Source: Cloacibacillus sp. An23
Lineage (GTDB): Bacteria > Synergistota > Synergistia > Synergistales > Synergistaceae
NCBI RefSeq assembly: GCF_002159945.1
Contig: NZ_NFJQ01000002.1
Span: forward strand, 248,001 to 312,000
Reading direction: 5' to 3'
Length of the DNA: 64,000 nucleotides
Both the position numbers and the translations under genes were made by a program. Below, one piece after another: positions 47,549-56,350 of this stretch (positions are counted from its first letter, which is position 1; each line of letters opens with the position of its first letter). The notes under the pieces were generated by a model, which was not told the origin of the DNA, ran no database searches, and saw nothing but the letters and a program-made list of their open reading frames with translations.

Positions 47549-48769
47549 CTAAGCCTTGTCTTCGCGGCTTCCGCACGTCCCCTCCCAGACGACTTTACGG
47601 TAATTTTCCGGATCAGTTGCTCCCTCGGTGGAGAATAGCAAGACGCGCGAGTCCTTGCCGATTTTGAGTTTTTCGCGAAGCGTCGCCAATTCGCCGCCGC
47701 GCATGAGCGCGTAGAGAAAGCCGAGCGGCGCTGCGCCGGACTCGCCGGATATGACGCGCGGGTCGCCCGGCAGGGGGGCTCCAAGAATGCGCATCCCGTC
47801 CGCCGCGACTCGGTCTGGCAGCGAGGCGAAGGCGGCAACTTTGTCTTTGAGTATCTGCCACGAAGTTATGCTGGGCTCGCCGCACGCGAGCCCGGCCATA
47901 ATAGTCTTCATGTCGCCGCCGACCGTCCTTATTTCTCCGTCGCCGGCGCACGCCGACCTGTACAGACAGTCGGCTTGGTCCGACTCCACAACGACGAAGA
48001 CAGGCGTGTCTTTAAGATATTTGTTAGAGAAGTAGCCGACTACGGCGCCAGCGAGCGATCCCACGCCCGCCTGCACGAACACGTGCGTCGGCGCGGCCCC
48101 GGCGGAGCGCTCAAACTGCTCGCCGGCCTCCATCGCCATAGTGCCGTAACCCTGCATTATCCACGACGGTATCTCTTCATATCCCTCCCACGCCGTGTCC
48201 TGTATCAGCACGCCGCCCGGCGTCTCGCTCGCGGCCTTCGCCGCCTTGCGCACGCAGTCGTCGTAGTTTAATTCTTCTATCGTCGTGAGCGCGCCCTCTG
48301 CGCGGATATTTTCGAAACGCGCCGCCTGCGAACCCTTCGGCATCATAATCACCGACTTCTGTCCGAGCATCTTCGCCGCCCATGCTACGCCGCGCCCGTG
48401 GTTGCCGTCCGTAGCGCTGAAAAACGTTATCTCTCCTGTCTCCTCTTTCAATCCGCCGGAGGTGAGCTCGCCGTATCCGAGCTCTTCAACGGGGCGGCCA
48501 GTGATCTTGGAGACGTAGCGCGCCATGGCGAAAGAGCCTCCGAGCACCTTGAAAGCGTTGAGGCCGAAACGGTAAGATTCATCCTTAACGCAGAGCTTAC
48601 CGACTCCGAGGAAACCGGCGAGCCCGTCGAGAACCGCGAGCGGCGTTTCTTTATATTGCGGAAAACTCTCGTGGAACGAGCGCGCCGCCTCTACATTCCG
48701 AAGCGACATTATCTCAAGCTTCCCGCCGCCTCTCGGCATTCTGTTGTCCGTCCACTTGATGCCGTACAT
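47549..48769 (-). CDS. dpaL: 2,3-diaminopropionate ammonia-lyase
   Basis: 406 aa from ATG 48769 after GGGGGAG; the frame is open to 48799. A fold-type II PLP enzyme: the PLP lysine is in FGLNAFKVLGGSFA, the substrate/PLP loop in SATDGNHGRGVAWAAKMLG, and the glycine-rich phosphate cup in VQAGVGSLAGAVVGY. It converts D- or L-2,3-diaminopropionate to pyruvate and ammonia (E. coli YgeX/DpaL). KDESYRFGLNAFKVLGG is diagnostic against threonine deaminase. It suits an amino-acid-fermenting anaerobe. No related catabolic gene is adjacent. Confidence 0.93.
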   Translation of the reverse strand: MYGIKWTDNRMPRGGGKLEIMSLRNVEAARSFHESFPQYKETPLAVLDGLAGFLGVGKLCVKDESYRFGLNAFKVLGGSFAMARYVSKITGRPVEELGYGELTSGGLKEETGEITFFSATDGNHGRGVAWAAKMLGQKSVIMMPKGSQAARFENIRAEGALTTIEELNYDDCVRKAAKAASETPGGVLIQDTAWEGYEEIPSWIMQGYGTMAMEAGEQFERSAGAAPTHVFVQAGVGSLAGAVVGYFSNKYLKDTPVFVVVESDQADCLYRSACAGDGEIRTVGGDMKTIMAGLACGEPSITSWQILKDKVAAFASLPDRVAADGMRILGAPLPGDPRVISGESGAAPLGFLYALMRGGELATLREKLKIGKDSRVLLFSTEGATDPENYRKVVWEGTCGSREDKA

Positions 48770-48919
48770 CCTTACTCCCCCTCGTGCGATTGTGTGCATG
48801 ATATCCTGAATATAGCAACGGCCTCCCGGGCCGTCAACGGCGGAAAACTCCGCCTGCGGAAACTGGCGCGTGCTCTATGTGCAGATTTCCCGGCCGTAAA
48901 AAATTTTTTCGATTCGTTG

Positions 48920-48947
48920 TTGACATTATGGCGGATTCATATATAAT
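48920..48947 (+). promoter_or_regulatory. Promoter of the tRNA-Gln/tRNA-Glu operon
   Basis: Perfect TTGACA (48920-48925) and TATAAT (48942-48947) with a 16-bp spacer, 19 bp before tRNA-Gln. Confidence 0.8.
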
Positions 48948-48966
48948 ACTCCCTGTCCGGCCCGAT

Positions 48967-49040
48967 TGGGGTATGGTGCAACGGCAGCACGCCTGACTCT
49001 GGATCAGGTAATCGAGGTTCAAATCCTTGTACCCCAGCCA
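48967..49040 (+). tRNA. tRNA-Gln (anticodon CTG)
   Basis: 74 nt with encoded CCA. Acceptor TGGGGTA/TACCCCA, anticodon stem CCTGA/TCAGG with loop CTCTGGA (anticodon CTG, reads CAG), T-loop GTTCAAATC. It is probably charged by the Glu-tRNAGln/GatCAB route, given the gatCAB genes in this window. Confidence 0.95.
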
Positions 49041-49055
49041 CTTACTTAGTAAGAC

Positions 49056-49131
49056 GGTCCCTTCGTCTAGGGGCCCAGGACGGCGGGTTCTCAGCCCGTT
49101 AACAGGAGTTCGAATCTCCTAGGGACTGCCA
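49056..49131 (+). tRNA. tRNA-Glu (anticodon CTC)
   Basis: 76 nt with encoded CCA. Acceptor GGTCCCT/AGGGACT, anticodon loop TTCTCAG (anticodon CTC, reads GAG), T-loop GTTCGAATC. It lies 15 bp after tRNA-Gln, in the same transcript. Confidence 0.95.
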
Positions 49132-49137
49132 AAATAA

Positions 49138-49177
49138 ATGAGAGAGCGGAATGCCTTCTGGTGTTCCGCTCTCTCAT
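49138..49177 (+). terminator. Long hairpin after the tRNA pair
   Basis: A perfect 14-bp stem ATGAGAGAGCGGAA/TTCCGCTCTCTCAT (49138-49151 with 49164-49177), 12-nt loop. The downstream tail is AT-rich but has no T-run, so it may act as a terminator or processing barrier. Confidence 0.65.
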
Positions 49178-49189
49178 TATAAAGTATAA

Positions 49190-49600
49190 AATTTATTATG
49201 AGCCGTGAATTTTAAGAATACTGCCAGGAGAGTAAAATTTCCAGCCTGTGCGTGCGTATCGCGAATCTCTGCCCAAAAATGTTTTTATGCAAATGAACAA
49301 AGAAAACATTCTTGGCAGACGCTGTTAGTGAAAAGCGGCGGCCGCCGTTCAATGCGTAATTTTACAGTGCCGTTCGAGTAAGATTCATGTTATGCAGCCG
49401 AGCCGACGTTTGAAAGGCATAATTTAAATTATATGAGCATATCGAGTACTTTAATTAAGTAAATCAATCGGAATGCTTTTATAAACGAAATTTTGCGTTA
49501 AATTTACTATATAATGCGTTTTTAGAGAAATTGCTTTTATATATGCGTAATATGTGCCTATTTAACGGCTTGCGGTATATTTTATACAAATGCGTGAAAA
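49190..49600. other. AT-rich region upstream of the V-ATPase operon
   Basis: About 410 bp without a gene, much lower in GC than the chromosome around it. It holds a perfect TATAAT (49510-49515) without a matching -35, and many AT tracts. Its length and composition suggest regulatory DNA for the ATPase operon, but no specific site was recognised. Confidence 0.45.
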
Positions 49601-49629
49601 TTGACGCAATTAAAAAATGCCGCTAAAAT
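49601..49629 (+). promoter_or_regulatory. Promoter of the V-ATPase operon
   Basis: TTGACG (49601-49606), exactly 17 bp, TAAAAT (49624-49629), 59 bp upstream of the first gene. Confidence 0.7.
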
Positions 49630-49688
49630 CTATTAATGTATTGTGAAATATCTTCTAACTATAGAAGCTCTGGGAGGGGGTGACTTCA

Positions 49689-50015
49689 TTGGCGGATAAT
49701 CTTGCACAGGAAATTCGGGAGCAGGAGGCTTTGGCGAAGAGCATCGTCTCTGACGCGAAGGCTGAAGCAGCGAAAATGATCGCCGCCGCTCAGTCCGAGG
49801 CGGAGCAGTCTGTCAAGAGCACAAAACAGCAGTGTCACAGGCAGTGGCGCGAAAGGGTGGCGGAGGCCGAAAAAGAGGCGGAAGCCAGGGCTCTTGAGAT
49901 AACGCAGAAGGGCGAAAACGACGCGAAAGCGTTTTACGAAAGTAAGAAAAGAGATACGGACGAAGTAGCAAACTGGCTGGTTAGTGAGGTGATGGCGGCT
50001 TATGGCTCTCGCTGA
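49689..50015 (+). CDS. ntpF: V-type ATPase subunit G/H (NtpF-like stalk protein)
   Basis: 108 aa from TTG 49689, 7 nt after GGAGGGGGT; GTG 49680 is in frame but lies within that site. Nearly the whole protein is a charged coiled coil (LAQEIREQEALAKSIVSDAK, EAAKMIAAAQSEAEQSV), as in subunit G/H of the peripheral stalk, which pairs with subunit E. The stop overlaps the ntpI start by 14 nt. The operon order F-I-K-E-C-G-A-B-D is the same as the Enterococcus hirae ntp operon. Confidence 0.85.
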   Translation: MADNLAQEIREQEALAKSIVSDAKAEAAKMIAAAQSEAEQSVKSTKQQCHRQWRERVAEAEKEAEARALEITQKGENDAKAFYESKKRDTDEVANWLVSEVMAAYGSR

Positions 50016-52020
50016 AATGTGTAAGGCGCGGATAGCTGTACATAAATCCGTAGCCGATGAATTAGCGGCCGGCCTTCAGGCGCTGGGGTGCTGCGAATTT
50101 GCCGGGAAGAACGGCGATCCGTCCGTTCGCGCGGAGGCTATTGAACCGTTGCGTGAGCGGAAGCGCCGTATCGACGAGCTGATTGGAGACGCCAAGTTTA
50201 TTATTCGCCTTTTGGAGCCGTACGAAAGCAAGAGCGGCGGATCCTTGGGCAAAATGCTGAGCGGCGCTCCGGCCCGTACCTTCGGCGAATTGGCCGCGAA
50301 GATTGACGAACAGAAATTCGCAAAACTTACTTCCTCGATGAGGGAGGCTGAAAGGGAGCTCACCGAAACCCGAGCGGAGCTTTCCAGGCTGAAGGGGCTC
50401 CAGACCCAGATCGTTTTGCTTGAGAAGATCAAATACCCGCTTGAATTTTTTACTACGGGCACCGAAAGCGTAGCGGGCGCTATCTACGGAGTTCAGAAGA
50501 ATTCAGCCGCCGCGATGCGCGCGAAAATCTCCGAGACGCTTGGAGATTTGGCCGAGATACAGGAAATTCCAGGGGCCGAGAAGGACCCGAGCACCGTGTT
50601 CGCAGTACTTTACCGTAAGAGCGACTCGGACAGGCTTCTCGAAGTCGCGTCGGAGTTCGGAGCTGCGCGTATAGAGGTTCCTAAGGACTTCACTCTTACC
50701 TCGGCTGAAGAAAAAGAACGTATCAACGGGCAGATAGCGGCGTGCGAGGCGAAGGAAAACGATATCGCCGAGCGTCTGACGGCGCGCGCAGATTCAGCGC
50801 TTGAGGCCGCACGCGAGCACTGCGACTACTGGAGCATAGTGAGCCGCAGACTTGAGGCGATGGAGTCCGGCGAGCCGACGGACGACGTGCTGATATGGGA
50901 CCTGTGGACTCCGAGGACGGAGCTGCAGAAGGTCAGCGCCGCTGTCGCTCGTTACGAAGCCTACACCGAGTTTGCTGAGGTCGAGCCGGACGACGGCGAA
51001 GAACCTCCGTCGCTGCTCAGGAACCCGTCGTGGTCCGCGTGCCTCGAGCCGCTTACGATAATGTACGGAACGCCGACCTACGGCAAGATCGACCCGACCA
51101 CGCACATGGCCCCGTTCTTCTTCCTTTTTATGGGGATATGCTTCGGGGATGCGGGGTACGGGCTTGTCGTTGCGGCGATTCTAGGTTATTTCCTGATACG
51201 CTACCAGCTTCCGCCGACGCTTCGCAAGTTTTTCGTGATGATGGTCGCCGGCATGATGGTGGCGGTCGCCTTCGGCGCGATAACGGTGTCGTGGTTCGGC
51301 GATTCGCTTACGGTTTTCCCGTTCCTCAGCGGCGTCGCTCCTGTCGCGTCAAAAATCCAGCTGCTGAACCCGATGGGCGATCCTATAACGATGCTGACGA
51401 TTTCGCTCGTTCTCGGCTTTGTGCAGATACTGTATGGACTTCTGCTGGCCTTCTATCAGAACTGGAAGGCCGGAGACAAGTTCGCCGCCTGCGCCGACCA
51501 GGGCGGATGGATACTGCTTCTGTGCGGTCTCGTGCTGTTTGGGTGCGCGGCCGGCGGCTATGCTCCTGGTTCGATGCTGCTGCCTGGCAAGGTCGTTTCT
51601 ATATTAGGGGCGGTCGTCCTCGTGGCGACGCAGGGCAGGGAGAAGCCCAGCCTTTTCGGCAAGCTCTTCTCCGGCGTCATGAGCCTCTATAACGTTACGG
51701 GCTATCTGGGCGACGTGCTCAGCTACAGCCGCCTTCTGGCGCTCGGCCTCGGCTCCGCCGCTGTAGGCATGGTCATCAACCTTCTAGCGGGACTCGTTTC
51801 CGGCGTTCCGTACGTCGGCATCGTACTGGCGGTGCTCCTCTTCGTTCTCGGGCACCTGTTCAGCATCGCCGTCAACATTCTCGGAGCGTTCATACATCCG
51901 CTGAGGCTCCAGTATGTCGAGTTCTTCGGCAAGTTCTACGACGCCTCTGGGCGCAATTTCTCACCGCTCAACAACGCGGCTCAGTATTCCCGCATTACGG
52001 AAGAGTCTTCCGCAAGCTAA
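50002..52020 (+). CDS. ntpI: V-type ATPase subunit I (a-subunit homologue)
   Basis: 672 aa. The N-terminal about 330 residues are a soluble alpha-helical stalk domain; the rest holds about seven to eight membrane helices starting at HMAPFFFLFMGICFGDAGYG. GYLGDVLSYSRLLALGLGSA carries the conserved arginine that faces the rotor glutamate in the ion path. The subunit anchors the peripheral stalks and forms the ion half-channels. The start overlaps ntpF. Confidence 0.93.
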   Translation: MALAEMCKARIAVHKSVADELAAGLQALGCCEFAGKNGDPSVRAEAIEPLRERKRRIDELIGDAKFIIRLLEPYESKSGGSLGKMLSGAPARTFGELAAKIDEQKFAKLTSSMREAERELTETRAELSRLKGLQTQIVLLEKIKYPLEFFTTGTESVAGAIYGVQKNSAAAMRAKISETLGDLAEIQEIPGAEKDPSTVFAVLYRKSDSDRLLEVASEFGAARIEVPKDFTLTSAEEKERINGQIAACEAKENDIAERLTARADSALEAAREHCDYWSIVSRRLEAMESGEPTDDVLIWDLWTPRTELQKVSAAVARYEAYTEFAEVEPDDGEEPPSLLRNPSWSACLEPLTIMYGTPTYGKIDPTTHMAPFFFLFMGICFGDAGYGLVVAAILGYFLIRYQLPPTLRKFFVMMVAGMMVAVAFGAITVSWFGDSLTVFPFLSGVAPVASKIQLLNPMGDPITMLTISLVLGFVQILYGLLLAFYQNWKAGDKFAACADQGGWILLLCGLVLFGCAAGGYAPGSMLLPGKVVSILGAVVLVATQGREKPSLFGKLFSGVMSLYNVTGYLGDVLSYSRLLALGLGSAAVGMVINLLAGLVSGVPYVGIVLAVLLFVLGHLFSIAVNILGAFIHPLRLQYVEFFGKFYDASGRNFSPLNNAAQYSRITEESSAS

Positions 52021-52065
52021 CGATAAGCAGACGCAACACAATTTTTCAAGGAGGTAAAGTATACT

Positions 52066-52563
52066 ATGGAAACAATTCTCGCAACAATGGGTGAACAGCT
52101 TGGACAGATGCTGGTTATTCTCGGAGCGGCGCTAGCGGTCGGCTTCGCCGGTTCGGGGTCGGCGTGGGGTATAGGCCTCGCGAACGAAGCGGCCGCCGGA
52201 ATAATGACCGAGGATCCCAAGAAATTCGGTTACGCGCTCGTCCTTCTCGCCCTTCCCGGTACTCAGGGTATCTACGGCCTGCTTGTGGCCGTCCTCGCCA
52301 TGCAGAAGTCGGGACTTCTCGGCGGCGGCGCCGCGCTGACCGTATGGCAGGGACTCGGCATCTGCTTCGCCTGTCTCCCCATAGCGATAGTCGGTTTCTA
52401 TTCCGCTATTTGGCAGGGTAAGTCGTCCGCCGCTTCGATACTTATGATAGCGAAGCGTCCCGAGGAAATCGGTAAAGCGGTCATCCTCCCCGCCATGTGC
52501 GAAACCTACGCGGTCTTCGGCCTGCTTATCAGTATTCTGTTGCTCAACGGAATCCAGCTCTAA
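52066..52563 (+). CDS. ntpK: V-type ATPase rotor subunit K, Na+-type
   Basis: 165 aa; ATG after AAGGAGG. Four membrane helices arranged as two fused hairpins, as in the 16-kDa NtpK, so only the second hairpin keeps the ion carboxylate. The Na+-coordinating residues of E. hirae NtpK are all matched: L63, T66, Q67 (LPGTQG), Q117 (WQGKSSAAS) and E146 (MCETYAV) correspond to L61, T64, Q65, Q110 and E139. This supports a sodium-translocating rotor. Ion specificity is inferred from residues, not measured. Confidence 0.95.
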   Translation: METILATMGEQLGQMLVILGAALAVGFAGSGSAWGIGLANEAAAGIMTEDPKKFGYALVLLALPGTQGIYGLLVAVLAMQKSGLLGGGAALTVWQGLGICFACLPIAIVGFYSAIWQGKSSAASILMIAKRPEEIGKAVILPAMCETYAVFGLLISILLLNGIQL

Positions 52564-52581
52564 GCAAAGAAGCTGAACGTC

Positions 52582-53166
52582 ATGTCTTTAGCTCAGATTA
52601 CGGAAAAGATCAGGAACGACGCTCAGAAAGAGGCGGACGAGATCCTTTCTAAGGCCAAGGCTCAGGCCGGCTCCATAACAGGCAAGGCTGAGAAGGAGTG
52701 CGGCGAGATAAAGGCAGGATTCGACGCCCGTTTTGAAGCGGAACGTCCCGAGATCATAAAACGCGGTGAAATTGTCGCCAATATAGACGTGAGCAAGATG
52801 ATGCTGCGCGCCAAGCGCGATCTCATCGACGACGTGTACCGCGGCGCGCTCGAAAAAATGAAAGAGCTCCCGGAGGACCGGTACCTCTCCTTCTGCTCCG
52901 CCCTTCTGGACGGAGGCGTGACTGCCAAGGACGAAGAGGTAGTGGTTGGAAACGGAGAGAAGTATATCGACGCGGCGTGGATAGATTCTTACAACTCCGC
53001 TCACGGGACGAAGCTTTCCCTCTCGGATGAAAAGGCCGGCATATCGGGCGGCTTCATACTCAGGAGAGGCAGAATCAGCGTGAACTGTTCATGGGAGATG
53101 CTGCTTAAAGTTTCCCAGGAAAAACAGGAATCTGACGTTGTAAAGCGTTTGTTCCCGTCGGCGTGA
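52582..53166 (+). CDS. ntpE: V-type ATPase subunit E
   Basis: 194 aa. N-terminal coiled coil (LAQITEKIRNDAQKEADEIL) that pairs with the G/H subunit in the peripheral stalk, then a globular C-terminal domain with GGVTAKDEEVVVGNGEKY and AGISGGFILRRGRISVNCSW, the usual E-subunit end. It links the stator to the catalytic head. Only a weak ribosome-binding site precedes it, so coupling to ntpK (18-bp gap) is likely. Confidence 0.9.
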   Translation: MSLAQITEKIRNDAQKEADEILSKAKAQAGSITGKAEKECGEIKAGFDARFEAERPEIIKRGEIVANIDVSKMMLRAKRDLIDDVYRGALEKMKELPEDRYLSFCSALLDGGVTAKDEEVVVGNGEKYIDAAWIDSYNSAHGTKLSLSDEKAGISGGFILRRGRISVNCSWEMLLKVSQEKQESDVVKRLFPSA

Positions 53167-53181
53167 TGAGGAGGTGGCCTG

Positions 53182-54198
53182 ATGTCATATAAGGAGGCTT
53201 ACGGATATGCTGTGGCGCGAATACGCGCTATGGAGCTTCGCCTTCTTGACGCCTCTGTCTTCACAAGGCTGCTGGACGCCGATGATACGGCCTCCGTTAT
53301 GAAAATCCTTGGGGAGACCTCCTACGCGGCAGCGCTGACATCGGTCTCGGGCGACGGAGGCTTCGACAAGGTCCTCGAAACGGTGCTGCACGACACCTAC
53401 GAGGAGATCAACTCGTTCGCTCCGCAGAAGGAGCTCGTCGCCCTGCTTAGGCTGCCGTACGACTTCAGCAACGCAAAAGTCATGCTGAAGAGCGTTTTCA
53501 GCGTAAGGAGCGGAGGAAAGAAGCGGTGGGACCTTCTCACATCGCTGGGTTCGTACCCTGTCGACAAGCTTATCTCCGACGTGGAGACCGAGGACTATCA
53601 GCTCCTTCCGTTCGGGCTCAACACGCTCTTCCCGAAATGCCTTTCAGTCTGGGAACAGAGCAGGGATGTGCTAGAGACGGAACGCCTCCTCGACAAGCAG
53701 ATGTTCGCGGTGATGCTGGAGCAGGCCGAGAAGCTGGCTGTGCCGGAGGTCGTCGATTGGGTCAAGATCAGGATTGACGGCGAGAACATCCGTTCGCTGG
53801 TGAGGCTGAAGCGCTTCGGCTTCGACGCCGGACGCGCGCAGTCATTCCTCCACGACGGCGGAAACATAGATCTCGCAACTCTTGCTCAAATGCTGCCCGA
53901 GCCCTTTGAGACGTGGGGGAGGATGATAGATTACTCCGACCTTGCCGGACTCTTTTCCTCAATAGACGCGGGGGCGTCCTTTGCGGACGTTACGATGAAT
54001 CTCGAGCGCGAGCTCGACGACTTCTACCTCAGAACAGTTCTCGGAAGCCGCTACAGCTCCAGCGCCCCGTGCAACGTCATCGCCTACCTGTGGGCCAAGG
54101 AGCTCGAGGTTAAAAATATTCGCATGATCGCTGTTTCGAAGGCAAACGCCAAGGACGGCGGCCAGGTAAGGAGGCTTCTGCGTAATGTCGGCGCATAA
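53182..54198 (+). CDS. ntpC: V-type ATPase subunit C (central-axis socket)
   Basis: 338 aa; ATG after GAGGAGG. Entirely helical with three repeats of the C/d-subunit pattern: YAVARIRAMELRLLDASVFT, then VDWVKIRIDGENIRSLVRLK, and the C-terminal YLWAKELEVKNIRMIAVSKA. The last is the family signature. It caps the K ring and holds the DF shaft. ntpG starts within its last 14 nt. Confidence 0.92.
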   Translation: MSYKEAYGYAVARIRAMELRLLDASVFTRLLDADDTASVMKILGETSYAAALTSVSGDGGFDKVLETVLHDTYEEINSFAPQKELVALLRLPYDFSNAKVMLKSVFSVRSGGKKRWDLLTSLGSYPVDKLISDVETEDYQLLPFGLNTLFPKCLSVWEQSRDVLETERLLDKQMFAVMLEQAEKLAVPEVVDWVKIRIDGENIRSLVRLKRFGFDAGRAQSFLHDGGNIDLATLAQMLPEPFETWGRMIDYSDLAGLFSSIDAGASFADVTMNLERELDDFYLRTVLGSRYSSSAPCNVIAYLWAKELEVKNIRMIAVSKANAKDGGQVRRLLRNVGA

Positions 54199-54526
54199 GC
54201 AAAGAGCACCGATGGCGGCGGTCGGCAGCTATGAAAGCATACTGCCCTTCAAGGCGATAGGGCTTGACGTTGTGATCGTCACTGAAGAAAACAACGACGC
54301 CGTTCCGCAGACTCTGAATAAGTTCGCGCGCGCGGGATACGCCGCGCTGTTCCTGGAAGAGGCTCTTTACGCCAAATTCACGGAGGCCGTGGACGAAATA
54401 AACGAGTATTCCGATATCAGCATAATTCCCGTGCCGAATCAGAGCGGGTCGATGAACGTCGGTCTCCGCACGATTCGCCGCAACGTCGAGCGCGCTGTCG
54501 GAATGGACATATTCGGTGATAAATGA
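54185..54526 (+). CDS. ntpG: V-type ATPase subunit F (NtpG)
   Basis: 113 aa, overlapping ntpC by 14 nt. Small Rossmann-like fold: LPFKAIGLDVVIVTEENND, then GYAALFLEEALYAKF, and ISIIPVPNQSGSMNVGLRTI, the last being the usual C-terminal linker. It binds the central shaft (subunit D). The N-terminal extension MSAHKQRAPMAAVGSY may be partly untranslated; a later ATG at 54212 (MAAVGSYESI) is possible. Confidence 0.9.
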   Translation: MSAHKQRAPMAAVGSYESILPFKAIGLDVVIVTEENNDAVPQTLNKFARAGYAALFLEEALYAKFTEAVDEINEYSDISIIPVPNQSGSMNVGLRTIRRNVERAVGMDIFGDK

Positions 54527-54550
54527 TGATTATGATGGAGGCGATTTAAT

Positions 54551-56350
54551 TTGACCACACCAAACGCCGTTACCGGATATATTGAAAAGATATCCGGCCC
54601 GCTTGTTATAGCCGGCGGCATGGCAGGCGCGTGTATGTTCGACGTCGTTAAAGTCGGAAAAGCCGGCCTTGTCGGTGAAATAATAGAGCTTAAAGACGAT
54701 CAGGCGTCCGTCCAGGTTTACGAGGAAACGTCTGGACTCGCTCCCGGCGAGCCGGTCGTGAGCACGGGAGAGCCGCTCTCCGTCGAGCTCGCTCCGGGAC
54801 TGATAGAGGAATTTTTCGACGGCATCCAGCGCCCGCTTGAAGCCATCCAGGAGAAGGCGCAGAGTCCCTACATCCTCAGAGGGATCAGCGTTCCGGCGGT
54901 TAGCCGTACGCGTAAGTGGGCTTTTGAACCTGCAGCCAGGGAGGGCGAAGAGGTCGGCCCCGGGGACGTAGTCGGTATAGTGAAAGAGACTGTTCTCGTT
55001 GAGCATAAGATCATGGTTCCGCATGGAGTGGAAGGCGTCGTAAAAGAAATACGGCACGGAGAGTTTACAGTCGAGGAGACCGTGGCGGTCGTCGTCGATA
55101 AGAACGGCACAGAGCATGAGATAAAGATGCTCCAGCGCTGGCCGGTCCGTACGCCGCGCCCCGTCGTTAAGCGTCTTCCGCCTGAGGTGCCGCTCACGAC
55201 CGGGCAGCGTGTCGTAGACACCTTCTTCCCGATAGCGCGCGGAGGCACCGCCTGCGTCCCCGGACCGTTCGGCTCGGGCAAGACGGTCATCCAGCATCAG
55301 CTCGCCAAGTGGGCCGACGCGGAAATCGTCGTCTACATCGGATGCGGCGAACGCGGAAACGAGATGACGGACGTTCTTCTCGAATTTCCCGAACTCGAAG
55401 ACCCGCGCTCTGGGCAGCCGCTTATGAAGAGAACGCTGCTTATAGCGAACACCTCGAACATGCCCGTCGCCGCGCGCGAAGCGTCCATATACACCGGTAT
55501 CACGATCGCTGAGTACTTCCGCGACATGGGATATTCAGTAGCGCTTATGGCGGACTCCACCTCGCGCTGGGCCGAGGCTCTCCGCGAAATGTCGGGACGC
55601 CTTGAGGAAATGCCCGGTGAAGAAGGCTATCCTGCTTACCTCGGTACCCGTCTCGCCTCCTTCTACGAAAGAGCCGGCCGCGCGATCTGTTTCGGCAAGG
55701 ACGGGCGCGAAGGCGCTGTTTCCGTCATCGGAGCCGTTTCTCCTCCCGGCGGCGACCTCTCCGAGCCGGTAACGCAGAACACGCTGCGCGTTACGAAGGT
55801 CTTCTGGGGACTCGACTCGCAGCTCGCTTACCAGCGCCACTTCCCGGCTATCAACTGGCTTAACAGTTATTCGCTCTACGCGCAGAAGCTTGGCGATTAC
55901 TGGGACGGTTTCTACGATGGAGAATGGAGCGTCTACCGCACGGAAGCCATGTCTCTGCTCGAAGACGAAGACAAGCTCAAGGAAATCGTCCGCCTCGTAG
56001 GCGTCGACGCGCTGTCGAAGGAAGAGCGTATGGTTCTTGAGACTTCTAAGTCTATACGCGAAGACTTCCTGCATCAGAACTCCTTCCACGAGATAGACAC
56101 GTACGCCTCGATGGACAAACAGTTCAAGATGCTTCGCAACATTCTCACTTTCCATTCGCTCGGAATGCAGGTCCTGAAGCGCGGCGGCTCGATGCGCTCC
56201 GTATTCGATATGCCTGTGCGCGAAGAAATCGCCCGCATGCGCTACACGGAAGAGAACGAACTGGCCAAGCTCGACGAGCTTGAGGCCAAGATAAAAACAG
56301 AACTAGGCAAACTGCTGGCAATGGGAGGTGAGCACGATGAGGTTGCCTGA
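54551..56350 (+). CDS. ntpA: V-type ATPase catalytic subunit A
   Basis: 599 aa from TTG 54551 after GGAGG. Walker A is GPFGSGKT (238-245); the ATP-hydrolysing glutamate is in [13 protein letters not shown]; Walker B in [16 protein letters not shown]. The bulge domain specific to V/A-type A subunits (about 115-200, [10 protein letters not shown]-like [12 protein letters not shown]) is present, which separates it from F1-beta. With three B subunits it forms the catalytic hexamer. It overlaps ntpB by 14 nt. Confidence 0.97.
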   Translation: MTTPNAVTGYIEKISGPLVIAGGMAGACMFDVVKVGKAGLVGEIIELKDDQASVQVYEETSGLAPGEPVVSTGEPLSVELAPGLIEEFFDGIQRPLEAIQEKAQSPYILRGISVPAVSRTRKWAFEPAAREGEEVGPGDVVGIVKETVLVEHKIMVPHGVEGVVKEIRHGEFTVEETVAVVVDKNGTEHEIKMLQRWPVRTPRPVVKRLPPEVPLTTGQRVVDTFFPIARGGTACVPGPFGSGKTVIQHQLAKWADAEIVVYIGCGERGNEMTDVLLEFPELEDPRSGQPLMKRTLLIANTSNMPVAAREASIYTGITIAEYFRDMGYSVALMADSTSRWAEALREMSGRLEEMPGEEGYPAYLGTRLASFYERAGRAICFGKDGREGAVSVIGAVSPPGGDLSEPVTQNTLRVTKVFWGLDSQLAYQRHFPAINWLNSYSLYAQKLGDYWDGFYDGEWSVYRTEAMSLLEDEDKLKEIVRLVGVDALSKEERMVLETSKSIREDFLHQNSFHEIDTYASMDKQFKMLRNILTFHSLGMQVLKRGGSMRSVFDMPVREEIARMRYTEENELAKLDELEAKIKTELGKLLAMGGEHDEVA

